Shown here: in pieces, positions 15,812 through 24,161 of the stretch
Position numbering within the stretch: the first letter of the stretch is position 1
Layout: each line of letters starts with the position of its first letter
Notes under the pieces: model-generated
Database searches by the model: none
Told to the model about the DNA's origin: nothing
What the model saw: the letters and a program-made list of their open reading frames with translations, nothing else
Assembly: GCA_003246365.1 (NCBI GenBank)
Contig: QKAN01000197.1
Location: forward strand, 1 to 33,202
DNA: 33,202 nucleotides
Direction of reading: 5' to 3'
DNA from: Clostridia bacterium
GTDB taxonomy: Bacteria > Bacillota > Clostridia > Christensenellales > CAG-138
Program-made: the position numbers and the translations under genes

Positions 15812-16498
15812 ATGGGCAGTGCTTTTGAACGCGCGCTAAGCCTGCTGATATCAGGCGACGCGCTGCTCACAAGTATCATTGCAGTTACGCTGAAGATGAC
15901 GTTCTTCAGTTCTTGTACGGCGCTCCTTCTCGGGGCGCCGTATGGCGTTTTTCTGGCGGGGGCACGTTTTCCGGGACGCCGCGCGCTGATCATTCTCAAT
16001 CGTACGTTGATGGGGCTGCCGCCGGTGGTTTGCGGGTTGATTTGTTATCTGCTCTTTTCCGGCGTTGGCCCGCTCCGCGGAATGCATCTTTTGTTTACGG
16101 TCGCGGGGATGACAATCGCGCAGGTGATTCTCATCACGCCGGTGATCGCCGGCAGCATGGAAACCGCGCTTTCTCCGCTCGTGGGCGAGATTCGTGAGTC
16201 CGCGCGGGGCATCGGTCTGGGGCGCGGTAAACAATATTTATTGACGCTCAACGAAGGAAAATACGCGCTTGTTTCCACCTATCTGCTCGGCTTTGGCAGG
16301 GCGATTGCGGAAGTTGGCGCTGTTTCTATGGTTGGCGGGGCGATCGCATACAAAACGAATGTTATGACAACCGCGATCATGCAATATACCAACATCGGTG
16401 ATTTTCAATATGCGCTTGCACTGGGACTGCTGTTGTTGCTGTTCTCGCTGATCGTCAACGTGTTGGCACATCTTTTGCAAAGGAGTGCCTTTGTATGA
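15812..16498 (+). CDS. tupB: Tungstate ABC transporter permease TupB
   Basis: The 228-residue protein has about five hydrophobic helices and matches the TupB/ModB-like permease layout. A degenerate cytoplasmic EAA-type loop (EIRESARGIGLGRGKQYLL) precedes GFGRAIAEVGAVSMVGGAI, a stretch typical of TupB. The ATG is 6 bp after the tupA stop, with GAAGG inside the end of tupA as ribosome binding site. Its stop overlaps the tupC start by ATGA. It should form the membrane channel that moves tungstate released by TupA. Confidence 0.9.
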   Translation: MGSAFERALSLLISGDALLTSIIAVTLKMTFFSSCTALLLGAPYGVFLAGARFPGRRALIILNRTLMGLPPVVCGLICYLLFSGVGPLRGMHLLFTVAGMTIAQVILITPVIAGSMETALSPLVGEIRESARGIGLGRGKQYLLTLNEGKYALVSTYLLGFGRAIAEVGAVSMVGGAIAYKTNVMTTAIMQYTNIGDFQYALALGLLLLLFSLIVNVLAHLLQRSAFV

Positions 16499-17172
16499 TC
16501 GAGCTGCGAAACGTAAAAAAAAGATATGGCACACGCTGCGCGCTCGACATATCGGAGTTTCATATCGAACAGGGTGAACAAATGGCGATCATCGGGCCAA
16601 ACGGGTCGGGCAAAAGCACGCTTCTCCGAATGCTGGCCGGTACGATAAGACAGGATGAAGGGGAAGTGCGGCTCGGTAATTTGACGCATGGCGAAATCGG
16701 TTATCTGCCGCAAAAACCGTATGCTTTCGATTTTAGTGTGCAGAAAAATGTGGAACTGGCGCTTCAAGGGGAGCATCAATCAAAGCATATGGCGCAAGTT
16801 GCGTTGGAACGCGTTGGGCTGGAGCACCTGAAGAATGCGCGCGCCAACCGGCTCTCCGGCGGCGAAACGCAACGCATGGCTCTGGCGCGTGTGATTGCCC
16901 GCCCGCGAAAGCTTCTGCTTCTGGATGAACCGACGGCGAGCGCGGACATACAGGCGATGGAAACGATTGAATGCGCTTTGCTGGATTACATACAGCAAAC
17001 AGGCTGCACGCTGGTGTTTTCTTCGCATGCGCCTGCGCAGGCGTTGCGGCTTTCCAACATGACGCTTGCGCTTGATACGGGAAAGATTGGAGAGTTTGGA
17101 GAAACGGAACAGGTGCTGCATCGACCGCAGGCGGAGAGTACCCGATTGTTTTTGCGACACTGGAACGTATAA
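16495..17172 (+). CDS. tupC: Tungstate ABC transporter ATPase TupC
   Basis: The 225-residue ABC ATPase has Walker A GPNGSGKST (K40), a Q-loop region near LPQKPYAF (about 71), signature LSGGETQRMALARV (about 120) and Walker B KLLLLDEPTASAD. The length is typical for TupC without a C-terminal regulatory domain. It overlaps tupB by 4 bp (ATGA), so translation is probably coupled. It powers tungstate import from the cytoplasmic face. A bidirectional terminator follows. Confidence 0.92.
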   Translation: MIELRNVKKRYGTRCALDISEFHIEQGEQMAIIGPNGSGKSTLLRMLAGTIRQDEGEVRLGNLTHGEIGYLPQKPYAFDFSVQKNVELALQGEHQSKHMAQVALERVGLEHLKNARANRLSGGETQRMALARVIARPRKLLLLDEPTASADIQAMETIECALLDYIQQTGCTLVFSSHAPAQALRLSNMTLALDTGKIGEFGETEQVLHRPQAESTRLFLRHWNV

Positions 17173-17178
17173 ACAGAA

Positions 17179-17204
17179 AAAACGCCGCGTAATCGCGGCG
17201 TTTT
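17179..17204. terminator. Bidirectional terminator between convergent operons
   Basis: AAAACGCCGCG and CGCGGCGTTTT form an 11-bp stem around TAAT, with T-rich tracts on both strands. It serves tupABC on the plus strand and the buk-to-aminotransferase operon on the minus strand. Confidence 0.9.
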
Positions 17205-17217
17205 ATTATAGATTGGG

Positions 17218-18414
17218 TTATTTGCAGAATTTCTGATAGAGACGGCCGAATCCGGGTAAAGCGCGGATAATGGTATCGTACGCGACGCAGTAAGCCACGC
17301 GCACGAACGACGGGCACCCGAAACTGCGGCCGGATACGATCAGGATATCTTCCTCCTTGGCGGCCTCGGCGAACGCGTCGCCGTCTCCACCGGGTGCTTC
17401 GAGGAAAAGATAGAACGCGCCGTCCGGCGGCATGCAGCGGTAACCAAAAGCGGAGAGACCTTCATAGAGCGCGTCGCGATTTTTCCGATAGCTGGAAAGA
17501 TCCGGCATCAAATTCAGTTCCGCTGCGCGGGTAATCGCCTTTTGCAGCAGCGAGGGAGCGCAAACATAACCCTGTACGCGCGCGCTGCCTGCGATTGCGT
17601 CGTAAACATCCTCGAAGTCCGGCATTGCGTTTCCGACGAGCACATAGCCGATGCGGTCGCCCGGAAGCGAAAGGCTCTTCGAATACGAATACGAAATGAT
17701 CGAGGCATCGTAATAATCCGTTACAAACGGAACCGGCTGATCCGTATAGTTCAGCTCGCGGTAGGGTTCGTCCGAAATCAGATAGATATCGTGTCCGATT
17801 TCGGCGCTCTTTTTGCGCAGCAGATCAGAAAGCCGCTGTATGGTCGCTTCGGAATAGATTACGCCCGAGGGGTTATTCGGAGAGTTGATGATAACACCCT
17901 GTGTATGGATATTGATTCTCTCTTCCAACGCGTCGAAATCGATTTGAAAGTTTTTCACGTCCGGCGGCACAACGACAAGCGTTCCGCCCGCAGTCGCCGC
18001 AAAACACCCATACTCTGGAAAATACGGCGCGATAGCAATAAACTCGGTGCTGCTGTCTACGGTTAGTGCGCGGAGCACGGAAGTTAACGCCGCCGCTGCG
18101 CCGCAGGTGATATAGAGATTGCGCCGTGTAAAGGACGTATGAAAACGGCGATTGAGATTTTCGGCAATCGCGTCGCGCGTTTCGTTTGAACCCGGCGCGC
18201 TCGTGTAACCATGCAGCGCGGAAGGGTCACACTCGGAAAGCAGGCGAACCATTTCTTCCGTCAACGCCGCGGGCGGCGGAACGGAAGGATTACCGAGTGA
18301 AAAGTCGTAGATGTTTTCGTCTCCGACGATGGCGGCGCGCTTACGCCCGAACTCGAAAAGTTCGCGGATGGCGGAGCGGACCCGTCCTAAACGGAGCATG
18401 TCTTTCGATACCAT
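17218..18414 (-). CDS. PLP-dependent class I/II aminotransferase
   Basis: This 398-residue fold-type I aminotransferase shows INSPNNPSG (near 176), ISDEPYRE (D215, pairing with the PLP nitrogen), the Schiff-base lysine K246 in SYSYSKSLSLPGDRIGY, and R254. It starts at an ATG seven bases after GGGAGG. It is the last gene of the buk-ptb-iorA-iorB operon, 51 bp after iorB. By context it probably makes the 2-oxoacid (aromatic or branched-chain) that IorAB oxidises. The exact amino acid substrate cannot be read from the sequence. Cytoplasmic. Confidence 0.9.
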   Translation of the reverse strand: MVSKDMLRLGRVRSAIRELFEFGRKRAAIVGDENIYDFSLGNPSVPPPAALTEEMVRLLSECDPSALHGYTSAPGSNETRDAIAENLNRRFHTSFTRRNLYITCGAAAALTSVLRALTVDSSTEFIAIAPYFPEYGCFAATAGGTLVVVPPDVKNFQIDFDALEERINIHTQGVIINSPNNPSGVIYSEATIQRLSDLLRKKSAEIGHDIYLISDEPYRELNYTDQPVPFVTDYYDASIISYSYSKSLSLPGDRIGYVLVGNAMPDFEDVYDAIAGSARVQGYVCAPSLLQKAITRAAELNLMPDLSSYRKNRDALYEGLSAFGYRCMPPDGAFYLFLEAPGGDGDAFAEAAKEEDILIVSGRSFGCPSFVRVAYCVAYDTIIRALPGFGRLYQKFCK

Positions 18415-18465
18415 GTATAGAACCTCCCTGGTAAAACCCGCGGTCGGGGTTAGAATGCTTTCACT

Positions 18466-19050
18466 TTAAGCTTCGAATCGATATCCCGCTTCAAACGCGG
18501 CAAGGTTCAGCGTCAATACCTTTGGCGGCACGGACTCTGTCAGCGCTGCGTTCCAGTCGATCGATTCGAGGCCGAATGCGCGTACAAGCGCGCCGAGCAG
18601 TACGATATTGGTGCAGCGAATGTTGCCGAGAGACTTGGCAATATCGCTTGCGGGAATCACCCTCAGGTCAAACGCGCGTCCCATCTCTTCATATAAATTC
18701 TGCGGATAGTCGGCAACGCCGCTGGATACGGGCAGAGGCATGACCTCATAGTCGTTGACAAGCGCGGTTCCACCCGGTTTTAACAAATCGGAATAGCGCG
18801 CTGCCTCAAGCTTTTCAAATGCGATCAACACATCCGCTTCGCCGCGGCCAATGATCGGGGAATACACCTTTTCTCCATAGCGCACCTGTGTGGACACGGA
18901 GCCGCCGCGCTGTGCCATGCCGTGCACTTCGCTCATCTTTACATCATAACCAGCCTGCACAAGACCAGCCGTGAGCGTTTTGCTCATCAGAATTGTGCCC
19001 TGACCGCCGACGCCGCAGATGAGAATGCTTTTTCCGTTTTGAGTTGTCAT
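18466..19050 (-). CDS. iorB: Indolepyruvate ferredoxin oxidoreductase, beta subunit
   Basis: I use the ATG at 19050, ten bases after AAAGGAG and five bases after the iorA stop; an in-frame GTG at 19059 would leave one base between Shine-Dalgarno and start. The 194-residue protein has ILICGVGGQGTILMSKTL at the N-terminus and EVHGMAQRGGSV, both hallmarks of the gamma-domain-like IorB subunit. With IorA it oxidises aryl or related 2-oxoacids to acyl-CoA and CO2, reducing ferredoxin. Length is normal for the family. Cytoplasmic. Confidence 0.92.
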   Translation of the reverse strand: MTTQNGKSILICGVGGQGTILMSKTLTAGLVQAGYDVKMSEVHGMAQRGGSVSTQVRYGEKVYSPIIGRGEADVLIAFEKLEAARYSDLLKPGGTALVNDYEVMPLPVSSGVADYPQNLYEEMGRAFDLRVIPASDIAKSLGNIRCTNIVLLGALVRAFGLESIDWNAALTESVPPKVLTLNLAAFEAGYRFEA

Positions 19051-19055
19051 ATTGC

Positions 19056-20834
19056 TCACTCTCCTTTCGGTGTTTCGCCGACGCGGGAAATCGCGCCAAA
19101 CGGACAGGCCTGCGCGCAGACTTTGCAGCCAACGCAGAGCGTCATGTCGGTTTCGGCCTTGCCGTCCCGCATGTGGATGGCAGGGCAGGCAACCTTGAGG
19201 CAGAGTTTACAGCCGCGGCATTTGTCGCGATCCACCACGCATTTGCCGATGTCGTGCTTCATGCGCTTAATCAGGAGGCACGGGCGCCGCGCGATGATTG
19301 CGGCGGGAACTTCGCTCGCCAGTGCGTCCGACACGGCCTGTTCCATCGTTTTGATATCCTGCGGGTCGACGATGATGACATTGCCATAGCCGAAGCTTTT
19401 GAGCACTTCCTCAATGGAAACTTTCGCCGCGATCTCACCGTTTAAGTTAAATCCAGTGCCGGGGTTATCCTGGTGTCCTGTCATGCCGGTAATCGAGTTA
19501 TCCAGTACGCAGGGGATCATGTTGCCTTTGTTATACAGAATCTCGACCGCGCCTGTCAGACCGCTGTGGAAGAATGTAGAATCGCCAACAACGCCGAACA
19601 CTTTGCGGTCTGTAATGCCTTGGGTTTGGAACGCTTTGGCCATTCCCATGCCTAGCGAGAAACCGCCGCCCATGCAGGCGCAGGTGTCCATTGCGGAGAG
19701 CGGCGCCGCATAGCCAAGGGTATAGCAGCCGATATCGCCGGCAATGACGAAATCCTTGTGCTTGCTCAACACGTAAAAGAATCCGCGGTGCGGGCAGCCC
19801 GGGCAAAGGGCAGGCGGGCGGGTAACCATCTGGATATCCAGTTTCGCGCTTTCCGGCTCGGTGCCGAATACACCGCGCCGCACGATTTCCGGATTCAACT
19901 CATAAATTTTCGGGATCACGTCTTTTCCGACGCAGCGAATGCCGGCCGCTTTAATCTGCTCTTCCATGAAAGGTTCGAGCTCTTCCACGATGTAAAGCGT
20001 TTCAACTTTGGAGGCGAAATCGCGGATCAGATCCATCGGCAGCGGCCAGGTGAAGCCGAGTTTGAGGAACGACGTATCCGACGGGAAGACCTCTTTCGCG
20101 TATTGATACGCAATTGACGCGGTGATCACGCCGACCTTATTGCCGTTGAGTTCCATAGTGTTTAACGGACTCGTGTTGGCATATGCCTCCAGCGCTTTGA
20201 GCTTTTCTTCCACCTGCGGGCGGTGCTGTTTCGCAAAGCCGGGTGTGCAGACAAATTTGGGGATGTTGCGTAAATAGTGCGCGGGGTTCAGTTCTTCACG
20301 CTCCTTAAACTCGACAAGGCTCTTGCTGTGGCTGATGCGCGTTGTAACGCGAAACAGCACGGGGCAATCGAACCGCTCGGAGACCATGTATGCTTCCTTC
20401 ATGAAGTCCTTGCACTCCTGCGAGTCGGAAGGCTCGATGAGCGGAATCTTCGCAAACTTCGCGTAGTTGCGATTGTCCTGCTCGTTTTGCGAGGAATGCA
20501 TGTCCGGATCGTCCGCCGTTACGATGACGAAACCGGCGCCGACACCGTTGTATGAGGCGGTAAACACCAAATCGGCGGCAACGTTGAGCCCGACGTGCTT
20601 CATCGCCGTGAGGGAACGTGCGTTTGCGATGCATGCGCCGTAGGCAACTTCGGTAGCTACCTTTTCGTTCGGCGCCCATTCCGCATACAGAACGTCCTTA
20701 TATTGCTCCAGATTTTCAAAAATTTCGGTACTCGGCGTGCCGGGGTATGCCGAGCATACGGTAACGCCCGCCTCATAGGCGCCGCGGGCGATTGCTTCAT
20801 TTCCGGTGAGTAGATGTCGTTTTGTGTTGCTCAT
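19056..20834 (-). CDS. iorA: Indolepyruvate ferredoxin oxidoreductase, alpha subunit
   Basis: The 592-residue IorA has the N-terminal pyrimidine-binding domain (GNEAIARGAYEAGV, YPGTPSTEI) and a TPP-binding domain with CPGCPHRG and the GDSTFFHSG motif. A C-terminal 2[4Fe-4S] ferredoxin domain begins at about residue 530 (CRGCKLCLKVACP and CVGCKVCAQACP). It binds TPP and CoA and passes electrons to ferredoxin. The ATG follows GGAGG by nine bases and overlaps the ptb stop by 4 bp, so translation is coupled with ptb. It forms the catalytic core of the amino acid oxidation operon. Confidence 0.95.
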   Translation of the reverse strand: MSNTKRHLLTGNEAIARGAYEAGVTVCSAYPGTPSTEIFENLEQYKDVLYAEWAPNEKVATEVAYGACIANARSLTAMKHVGLNVAADLVFTASYNGVGAGFVIVTADDPDMHSSQNEQDNRNYAKFAKIPLIEPSDSQECKDFMKEAYMVSERFDCPVLFRVTTRISHSKSLVEFKEREELNPAHYLRNIPKFVCTPGFAKQHRPQVEEKLKALEAYANTSPLNTMELNGNKVGVITASIAYQYAKEVFPSDTSFLKLGFTWPLPMDLIRDFASKVETLYIVEELEPFMEEQIKAAGIRCVGKDVIPKIYELNPEIVRRGVFGTEPESAKLDIQMVTRPPALCPGCPHRGFFYVLSKHKDFVIAGDIGCYTLGYAAPLSAMDTCACMGGGFSLGMGMAKAFQTQGITDRKVFGVVGDSTFFHSGLTGAVEILYNKGNMIPCVLDNSITGMTGHQDNPGTGFNLNGEIAAKVSIEEVLKSFGYGNVIIVDPQDIKTMEQAVSDALASEVPAAIIARRPCLLIKRMKHDIGKCVVDRDKCRGCKLCLKVACPAIHMRDGKAETDMTLCVGCKVCAQACPFGAISRVGETPKGE

Positions 20835-21736
20835 GCGTTTTTTCCTCCGTTGGCTGCGATGGCTCCGAGTGCAAGTGAGTAGAGCTTTGATTCCGCTGAA
20901 TCAGCCCGGGATACAAGCACAATCGGACATCGCGCGCCGAGGACGAGCCCCGCGGAGCGCGCATTGGCAAAATAGGTCAGGGATTTACCGAAACAGTTGC
21001 AGGTTTCATAGTTTGGCATGAGCAGAAGATCTGCATCTCCCGCGCCCGCTGCGCTGTATTTTTTGTGCGCGCAGGCTTCCTTGCTGATTGCAAGATCAAG
21101 CGCAACCGGACCGATGACATGCATGCCGTACTGCGACCAGTCGAGCTCGCTGAGCGCTTTGGCATCCACGGTGGATGCGATTTTTTCGCTGACGATCTCG
21201 CTGCCGCTGATGCAGGACGCGTTTATGGTATTATACCCGATTGACTGCAAAAGTCGAGCCGCATTTTCCAGAATGATGCGCTTTCTGTCAAAATCCGGTG
21301 TTGGATTCATTGCGCCGTCGCTGGCATAAAGGAGTTTATGATACGTCGATAGTTCATAGACCATGACATGCGATAAAAGTCCACCCGTCAAAAGACCGGA
21401 GTGCACCACAGCGCGAAGAAAGACCGTCGTGTTCAGAATACCCTTCATGAGATAGTCGGCTTCACCGGTTTCAACGGCGTTGACCGCCGCGTTTGCGCAT
21501 GCTTCGTCGCTGCCGTCGTCCGGCTCAACAATGGTCAAACCGGATTCATCCGCACCGAGCGCAGAGAGTATGGCACGAATCTGATCCGCTTTTCCGTAAA
21601 GCAGCGCGGTGCAGATATTTTTGTCCCGCGCGGCGAGAACAGCTTCGATCACGTCGCTGTCATGCGCGCATGCGACCGCGACGCGATGGGACAGTCCCCG
21701 CGCCTGATCGACAAATTCATTCAGGGTTTGCTTCAT
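20831..21736 (-). CDS. ptb: Phosphate butyryltransferase-like acyltransferase
   Basis: The 301-residue protein belongs to the phosphate acetyl/butyryltransferase family, with GEADYLMKGILNTTVFLRAVV, LLSHVMVYELSTYHKLLYASDGAMNPTPD split over two conserved blocks, and VIGPVALDLAIS. It would convert the acyl-CoA from IorAB to acyl-phosphate. The ATG follows AAGGAG by eight bases. It lies between buk and iorA, overlapping iorA by ATGA. Butyrate specificity is not implied; in this operon the natural substrate may be a branched or arylacetyl-CoA (inference). Confidence 0.9.
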   Translation of the reverse strand: MKQTLNEFVDQARGLSHRVAVACAHDSDVIEAVLAARDKNICTALLYGKADQIRAILSALGADESGLTIVEPDDGSDEACANAAVNAVETGEADYLMKGILNTTVFLRAVVHSGLLTGGLLSHVMVYELSTYHKLLYASDGAMNPTPDFDRKRIILENAARLLQSIGYNTINASCISGSEIVSEKIASTVDAKALSELDWSQYGMHVIGPVALDLAISKEACAHKKYSAAGAGDADLLLMPNYETCNCFGKSLTYFANARSAGLVLGARCPIVLVSRADSAESKLYSLALGAIAANGGKNA

Positions 21737-21826
21737 TGACAGGTCTCCTTTTTCTGTTTCATCCTGACATGGAAAATAACGTTTCAGGATTAACGTAACG
21801 AATCGATCAGATTCGATTCAAACTGG

Positions 21827-22894
21827 TTACAGGATTGAGTCGGCATAAGACTTTGCCGGTTCACCGCGCAATACGCGAAGCGCGCCGAGCGCAAGAGACT
21901 TCATCTCTTCTTCTCCGGGATAGCGGAGGATGAGCGCGATTTTTTCGACATAGCTCGTAATCTCCGCACAGAAACGATCTGAATATGCGATGCCGCCGGT
22001 CAGCAAAATCGCATCCACTTGAAAGCGCAGCACGGCGGCCATAGCGCCGATATCCTTTGCGTGCTGATACGCCAGGGCGCGGAAGATGAGGGAGGCTTCG
22101 TCGTTTCCTTCCAGCATGCGTTTTTCAACTTCGCGAAAATCGCGCGTACCAAGATAGGAATATACGCCGCCTTCAAAGGAAAGCTTGCGTTTCAGATCTA
22201 CTTTGCTGATGCCGGAATAGCAAAGGTTGACGATTGCGTTAACCGGAAGAGAACCACTGCGATCGAGAGAAAAACTGCCCTCGTCACGCACGTTATATAC
22301 GTCTACGACGCGGCCTTTTTCATGCGCCGCAACAGACACGCCGCCGCCCATATGCACCACAATCAGATTGAGGGATTCGTAGGGCTTTCCGAGATCGGCC
22401 GCAGCTTTTCGCGCAACCGCTTTCTGGTTGAGCGCGTGGAAAAAACTCTCGCGCTCCATGCCTTTTAGTCCGGTGACGCGGGCGATAGGGTTAAATTCAT
22501 CAACAGAGACTGGATCGACCAGAAACGCGGGGATACCTGCCTCGTCCGAAATGGATTTTGCGATAGCCGGGCCGATGGAGGACGCATGCTCGCCAAAGGG
22601 CGGATTGTATATGTCGCGAATAACGGCGTCGTCGATTCGATAGGTGCCGGACGGAATATGGCGAATCAGACCACCACGGCTGCACACCGCGTCGAAATCC
22701 TTTGGCGTATAACCAGCGCGCGCTAAAGCTTCCCGCACAAGGCTCTCTCTGAGCGGTAGCTGATCGATCACATGCGCATAGCCGGCGAGTTCTTCCTGCG
22801 TATGGATGATAGATTCGGCGAAAACTTCCGTCTCGTCCTCATAAACTGCGATTTTGGTCGATGTTGCGCCGGGATTGACGATGAAAAGACGCAT
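21827..22894 (-). CDS. buk: Butyrate kinase-like acyl kinase
   Basis: The start is the ATG at 22894, six bases after GGAGG; upstream in-frame codons lack a site. The 355-residue protein has the acetokinase-family N-terminus (FIVNPGATSTKIAVYED), VVHMGGGVSVAAHEKGRVVDVYN, DRSGSLPVN and ILLTGGIAYSD. It makes ATP from acyl-phosphate produced by Ptb. It is the first gene of the minus-strand operon, behind a strong promoter, with a gap of about 90 bp before ptb. Cytoplasmic. Confidence 0.93.
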   Translation of the reverse strand: MRLFIVNPGATSTKIAVYEDETEVFAESIIHTQEELAGYAHVIDQLPLRESLVREALARAGYTPKDFDAVCSRGGLIRHIPSGTYRIDDAVIRDIYNPPFGEHASSIGPAIAKSISDEAGIPAFLVDPVSVDEFNPIARVTGLKGMERESFFHALNQKAVARKAAADLGKPYESLNLIVVHMGGGVSVAAHEKGRVVDVYNVRDEGSFSLDRSGSLPVNAIVNLCYSGISKVDLKRKLSFEGGVYSYLGTRDFREVEKRMLEGNDEASLIFRALAYQHAKDIGAMAAVLRFQVDAILLTGGIAYSDRFCAEITSYVEKIALILRYPGEEEMKSLALGALRVLRGEPAKSYADSIL

Positions 22895-22919
22895 AAACGG
22901 CCTCCATTTCTCAGTGTTG

Positions 22920-22937
22920 TTTGAATAGTTAGTCAAA
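22920..22937. promoter_or_regulatory. Possible operator palindrome before buk
   Basis: An imperfect 18-bp inverted repeat with half-sites TTTGA and TCAAA lies between the buk -10 and its start codon. That is a position where a repressor would block transcription. No regulator can be named. Confidence 0.3.
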
Positions 22938-22950
22938 TGATACTTACGTT

Positions 22951-22980
22951 ATCGTAGCCGCAGAGAAGTATGCCTGTCAA
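22951..22980 (-). promoter_or_regulatory. Promoter of the buk-ptb-ior operon
   Basis: On the minus strand a perfect TTGACA (22980-22975) and TACGAT (22956-22951) are 18 bp apart, about 57 bp before the buk ATG. Confidence 0.65.
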
Positions 22981-23228
22981 TAAAACCAAGGAAAATATAT
23001 AGTATATTTATTCATGCAAAAATGCAGGAATTACGCCACTTTTTGTAAAATAATATACAAAAAATCAGAATGACTGCATAAAAATTTGTCCGCGCATCGT
23101 TTCATGAAAGAATATGGAACAGATGCTGTTGAAACCCTGAAATCAGATCTTAATTCGTGTGAATTGAAACCTTGGAAAATACAACAAGTGAGCAGAGCCA
23201 ACATAATCACTTGCGCATTTTGTTTTAA
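22981..23228. other. Divergent intergenic region
   Basis: This AT-rich spacer lies between the divergent buk promoter and the promoter at 23229. It contains TGCAAAAATGCA near 23014, a short inverted repeat upstream of the buk -35. I see no gene or structured RNA in it. Confidence 0.4.
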
Positions 23229-23257
23229 TTGTGCGACAGAGAGAAATCCGATATAAT
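23229..23257 (+). promoter_or_regulatory. Promoter overlapping the start of the half-length AI-2E gene
   Basis: TTGTGC (23229-23234) and a perfect TATAAT (23252-23257) are 17 bp apart. The expected transcription start, seven bases after the -10, falls on the A of the ATG at 23264, which implies a leaderless mRNA. Confidence 0.6.
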
Positions 23258-23263
23258 CATTCC

Positions 23264-23803
23264 ATGGAAAAAACGCAAAACAAATTTATATCCGCATTGA
23301 AGGCACTTGGCTCGACCGCTTTGGGGTTCGGAAAAGCGCAGGTCATATTATTCGGCGTGAACTTTCTCGTGATCACGATCGGTATGCTTGTCGTCGGTCT
23401 TGGTTGGTGGTCGCCGTTGATTGCCGTAGGCGTGAGCCTGCTCGACCTTTTGCCGGTTATCGGCTCGGGTGTTGTGTTCGTTCCCTGGGCGATCATTGCG
23501 TTAATTGCGAAAAACACGCATATGGCGGTTGCGGTCGGAGCAACCTATATTGCGATGGTTGTGCTGCGCATGATTCTCGACCCGATCATTACCGGAAAAA
23601 GCGTAGGGCTACCGCCGTTGATTACGCTGCTTGCGTCTGTCGGTGGATTGATTCTATTCGGCGGCGCGGGCATGATACTCGGTCCGGTCATCGCCGCGGT
23701 TGCAAACGTGCTTTTCCGTGTTTTCTTCAAGCGGAAAACACAGGATGCAAATACGGTTGATGCGGAAGCCGCGAACGAACCCATAGAAAAGAAAACAGAA
23801 TAA
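23264..23803 (+). CDS. Half-length AI-2E-family membrane protein
   Basis: The 179-residue protein aligns by eye with only the C-terminal half of AI-2E/YtvI-type transporters (usually about 350 residues). It runs from KAQVILFGVNFLVITIGM through SLLDLLPVIGSGVVFVPWAI to DPIITGKSVGLPPLITLLASVGG and GAGMILGPVIAAV. About four to five membrane helices remain, followed by a charged tail. The N-terminal half is missing, and no remnant of it is seen upstream because a TATAAT box lies only 6 bp before the ATG. There is no ribosome binding site. It may be a genuine short paralogue translated from a leaderless mRNA. Transport function is doubtful. Confidence 0.65.
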   Translation: MEKTQNKFISALKALGSTALGFGKAQVILFGVNFLVITIGMLVVGLGWWSPLIAVGVSLLDLLPVIGSGVVFVPWAIIALIAKNTHMAVAVGATYIAMVVLRMILDPIITGKSVGLPPLITLLASVGGLILFGGAGMILGPVIAAVANVLFRVFFKRKTQDANTVDAEAANEPIEKKTE

Positions 23804-23856
23804 CGCGGGGAATACCTGCGTCAATGATATTTGATGAAGAGAAAGGGGAATCTATT

Positions 23857-24111
23857 ATGTTTTGGAATTTTATCGGTTGGCTGTTTATCGGTGCGTTGAT
23901 CGGCTGGGTAGCCAGTAAGATTATGCACGGCAAAGGCGGCTTGATCCGCAACATCATCGTCGGCATCGCGGGCAGCGTGGTCGGCGGCTGGCTGGCGGAA
24001 TATGCCGGCATCGGAAGCGGAAATGTCTGGTCGATTGGCGGGTTTCTGATCGCGGTTGGCGGGTCTTGTGTTCTCATAATTCTCAGCCGCTTGATTCTCG
24101 GAAGAAGATAA
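23857..24111 (+). CDS. GlsB/YeaQ/YmgE-family stress-associated membrane protein
   Basis: The ATG at 23857 follows GAAAGGGG, giving 84 residues with three hydrophobic segments. The GWLFIGALIGWVASKIMHG, GLIRNIIVGIAGSVVGGWLA and IGGFLIAVGGSCVLIILSRLI segments are the standard pattern of the transglycosylase-associated (GlsB/YeaQ) family. Members are small, abundant membrane proteins induced by stress, with no proven biochemical role. It lies 53 bp after the half-length AI-2E gene, probably in the same transcript, and is followed by a strong terminator. Confidence 0.88.
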   Translation: MFWNFIGWLFIGALIGWVASKIMHGKGGLIRNIIVGIAGSVVGGWLAEYAGIGSGNVWSIGGFLIAVGGSCVLIILSRLILGRR

Positions 24112-24122
24112 ACTAAAACGAA

Positions 24123-24152
24123 AAAAACAGCGCCCGTGCGGGCGCTGTTTTT
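24123..24152. terminator. Bidirectional terminator
   Basis: AAAAACAGCGCCC and GGGCGCTGTTTTT form a 13-bp stem around GTGC, with T-runs on both strands. It separates the GlsB gene from the convergent minus-strand accessory block. Confidence 0.9.
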
Positions 24153-24161
24153 CTGTAGTTT

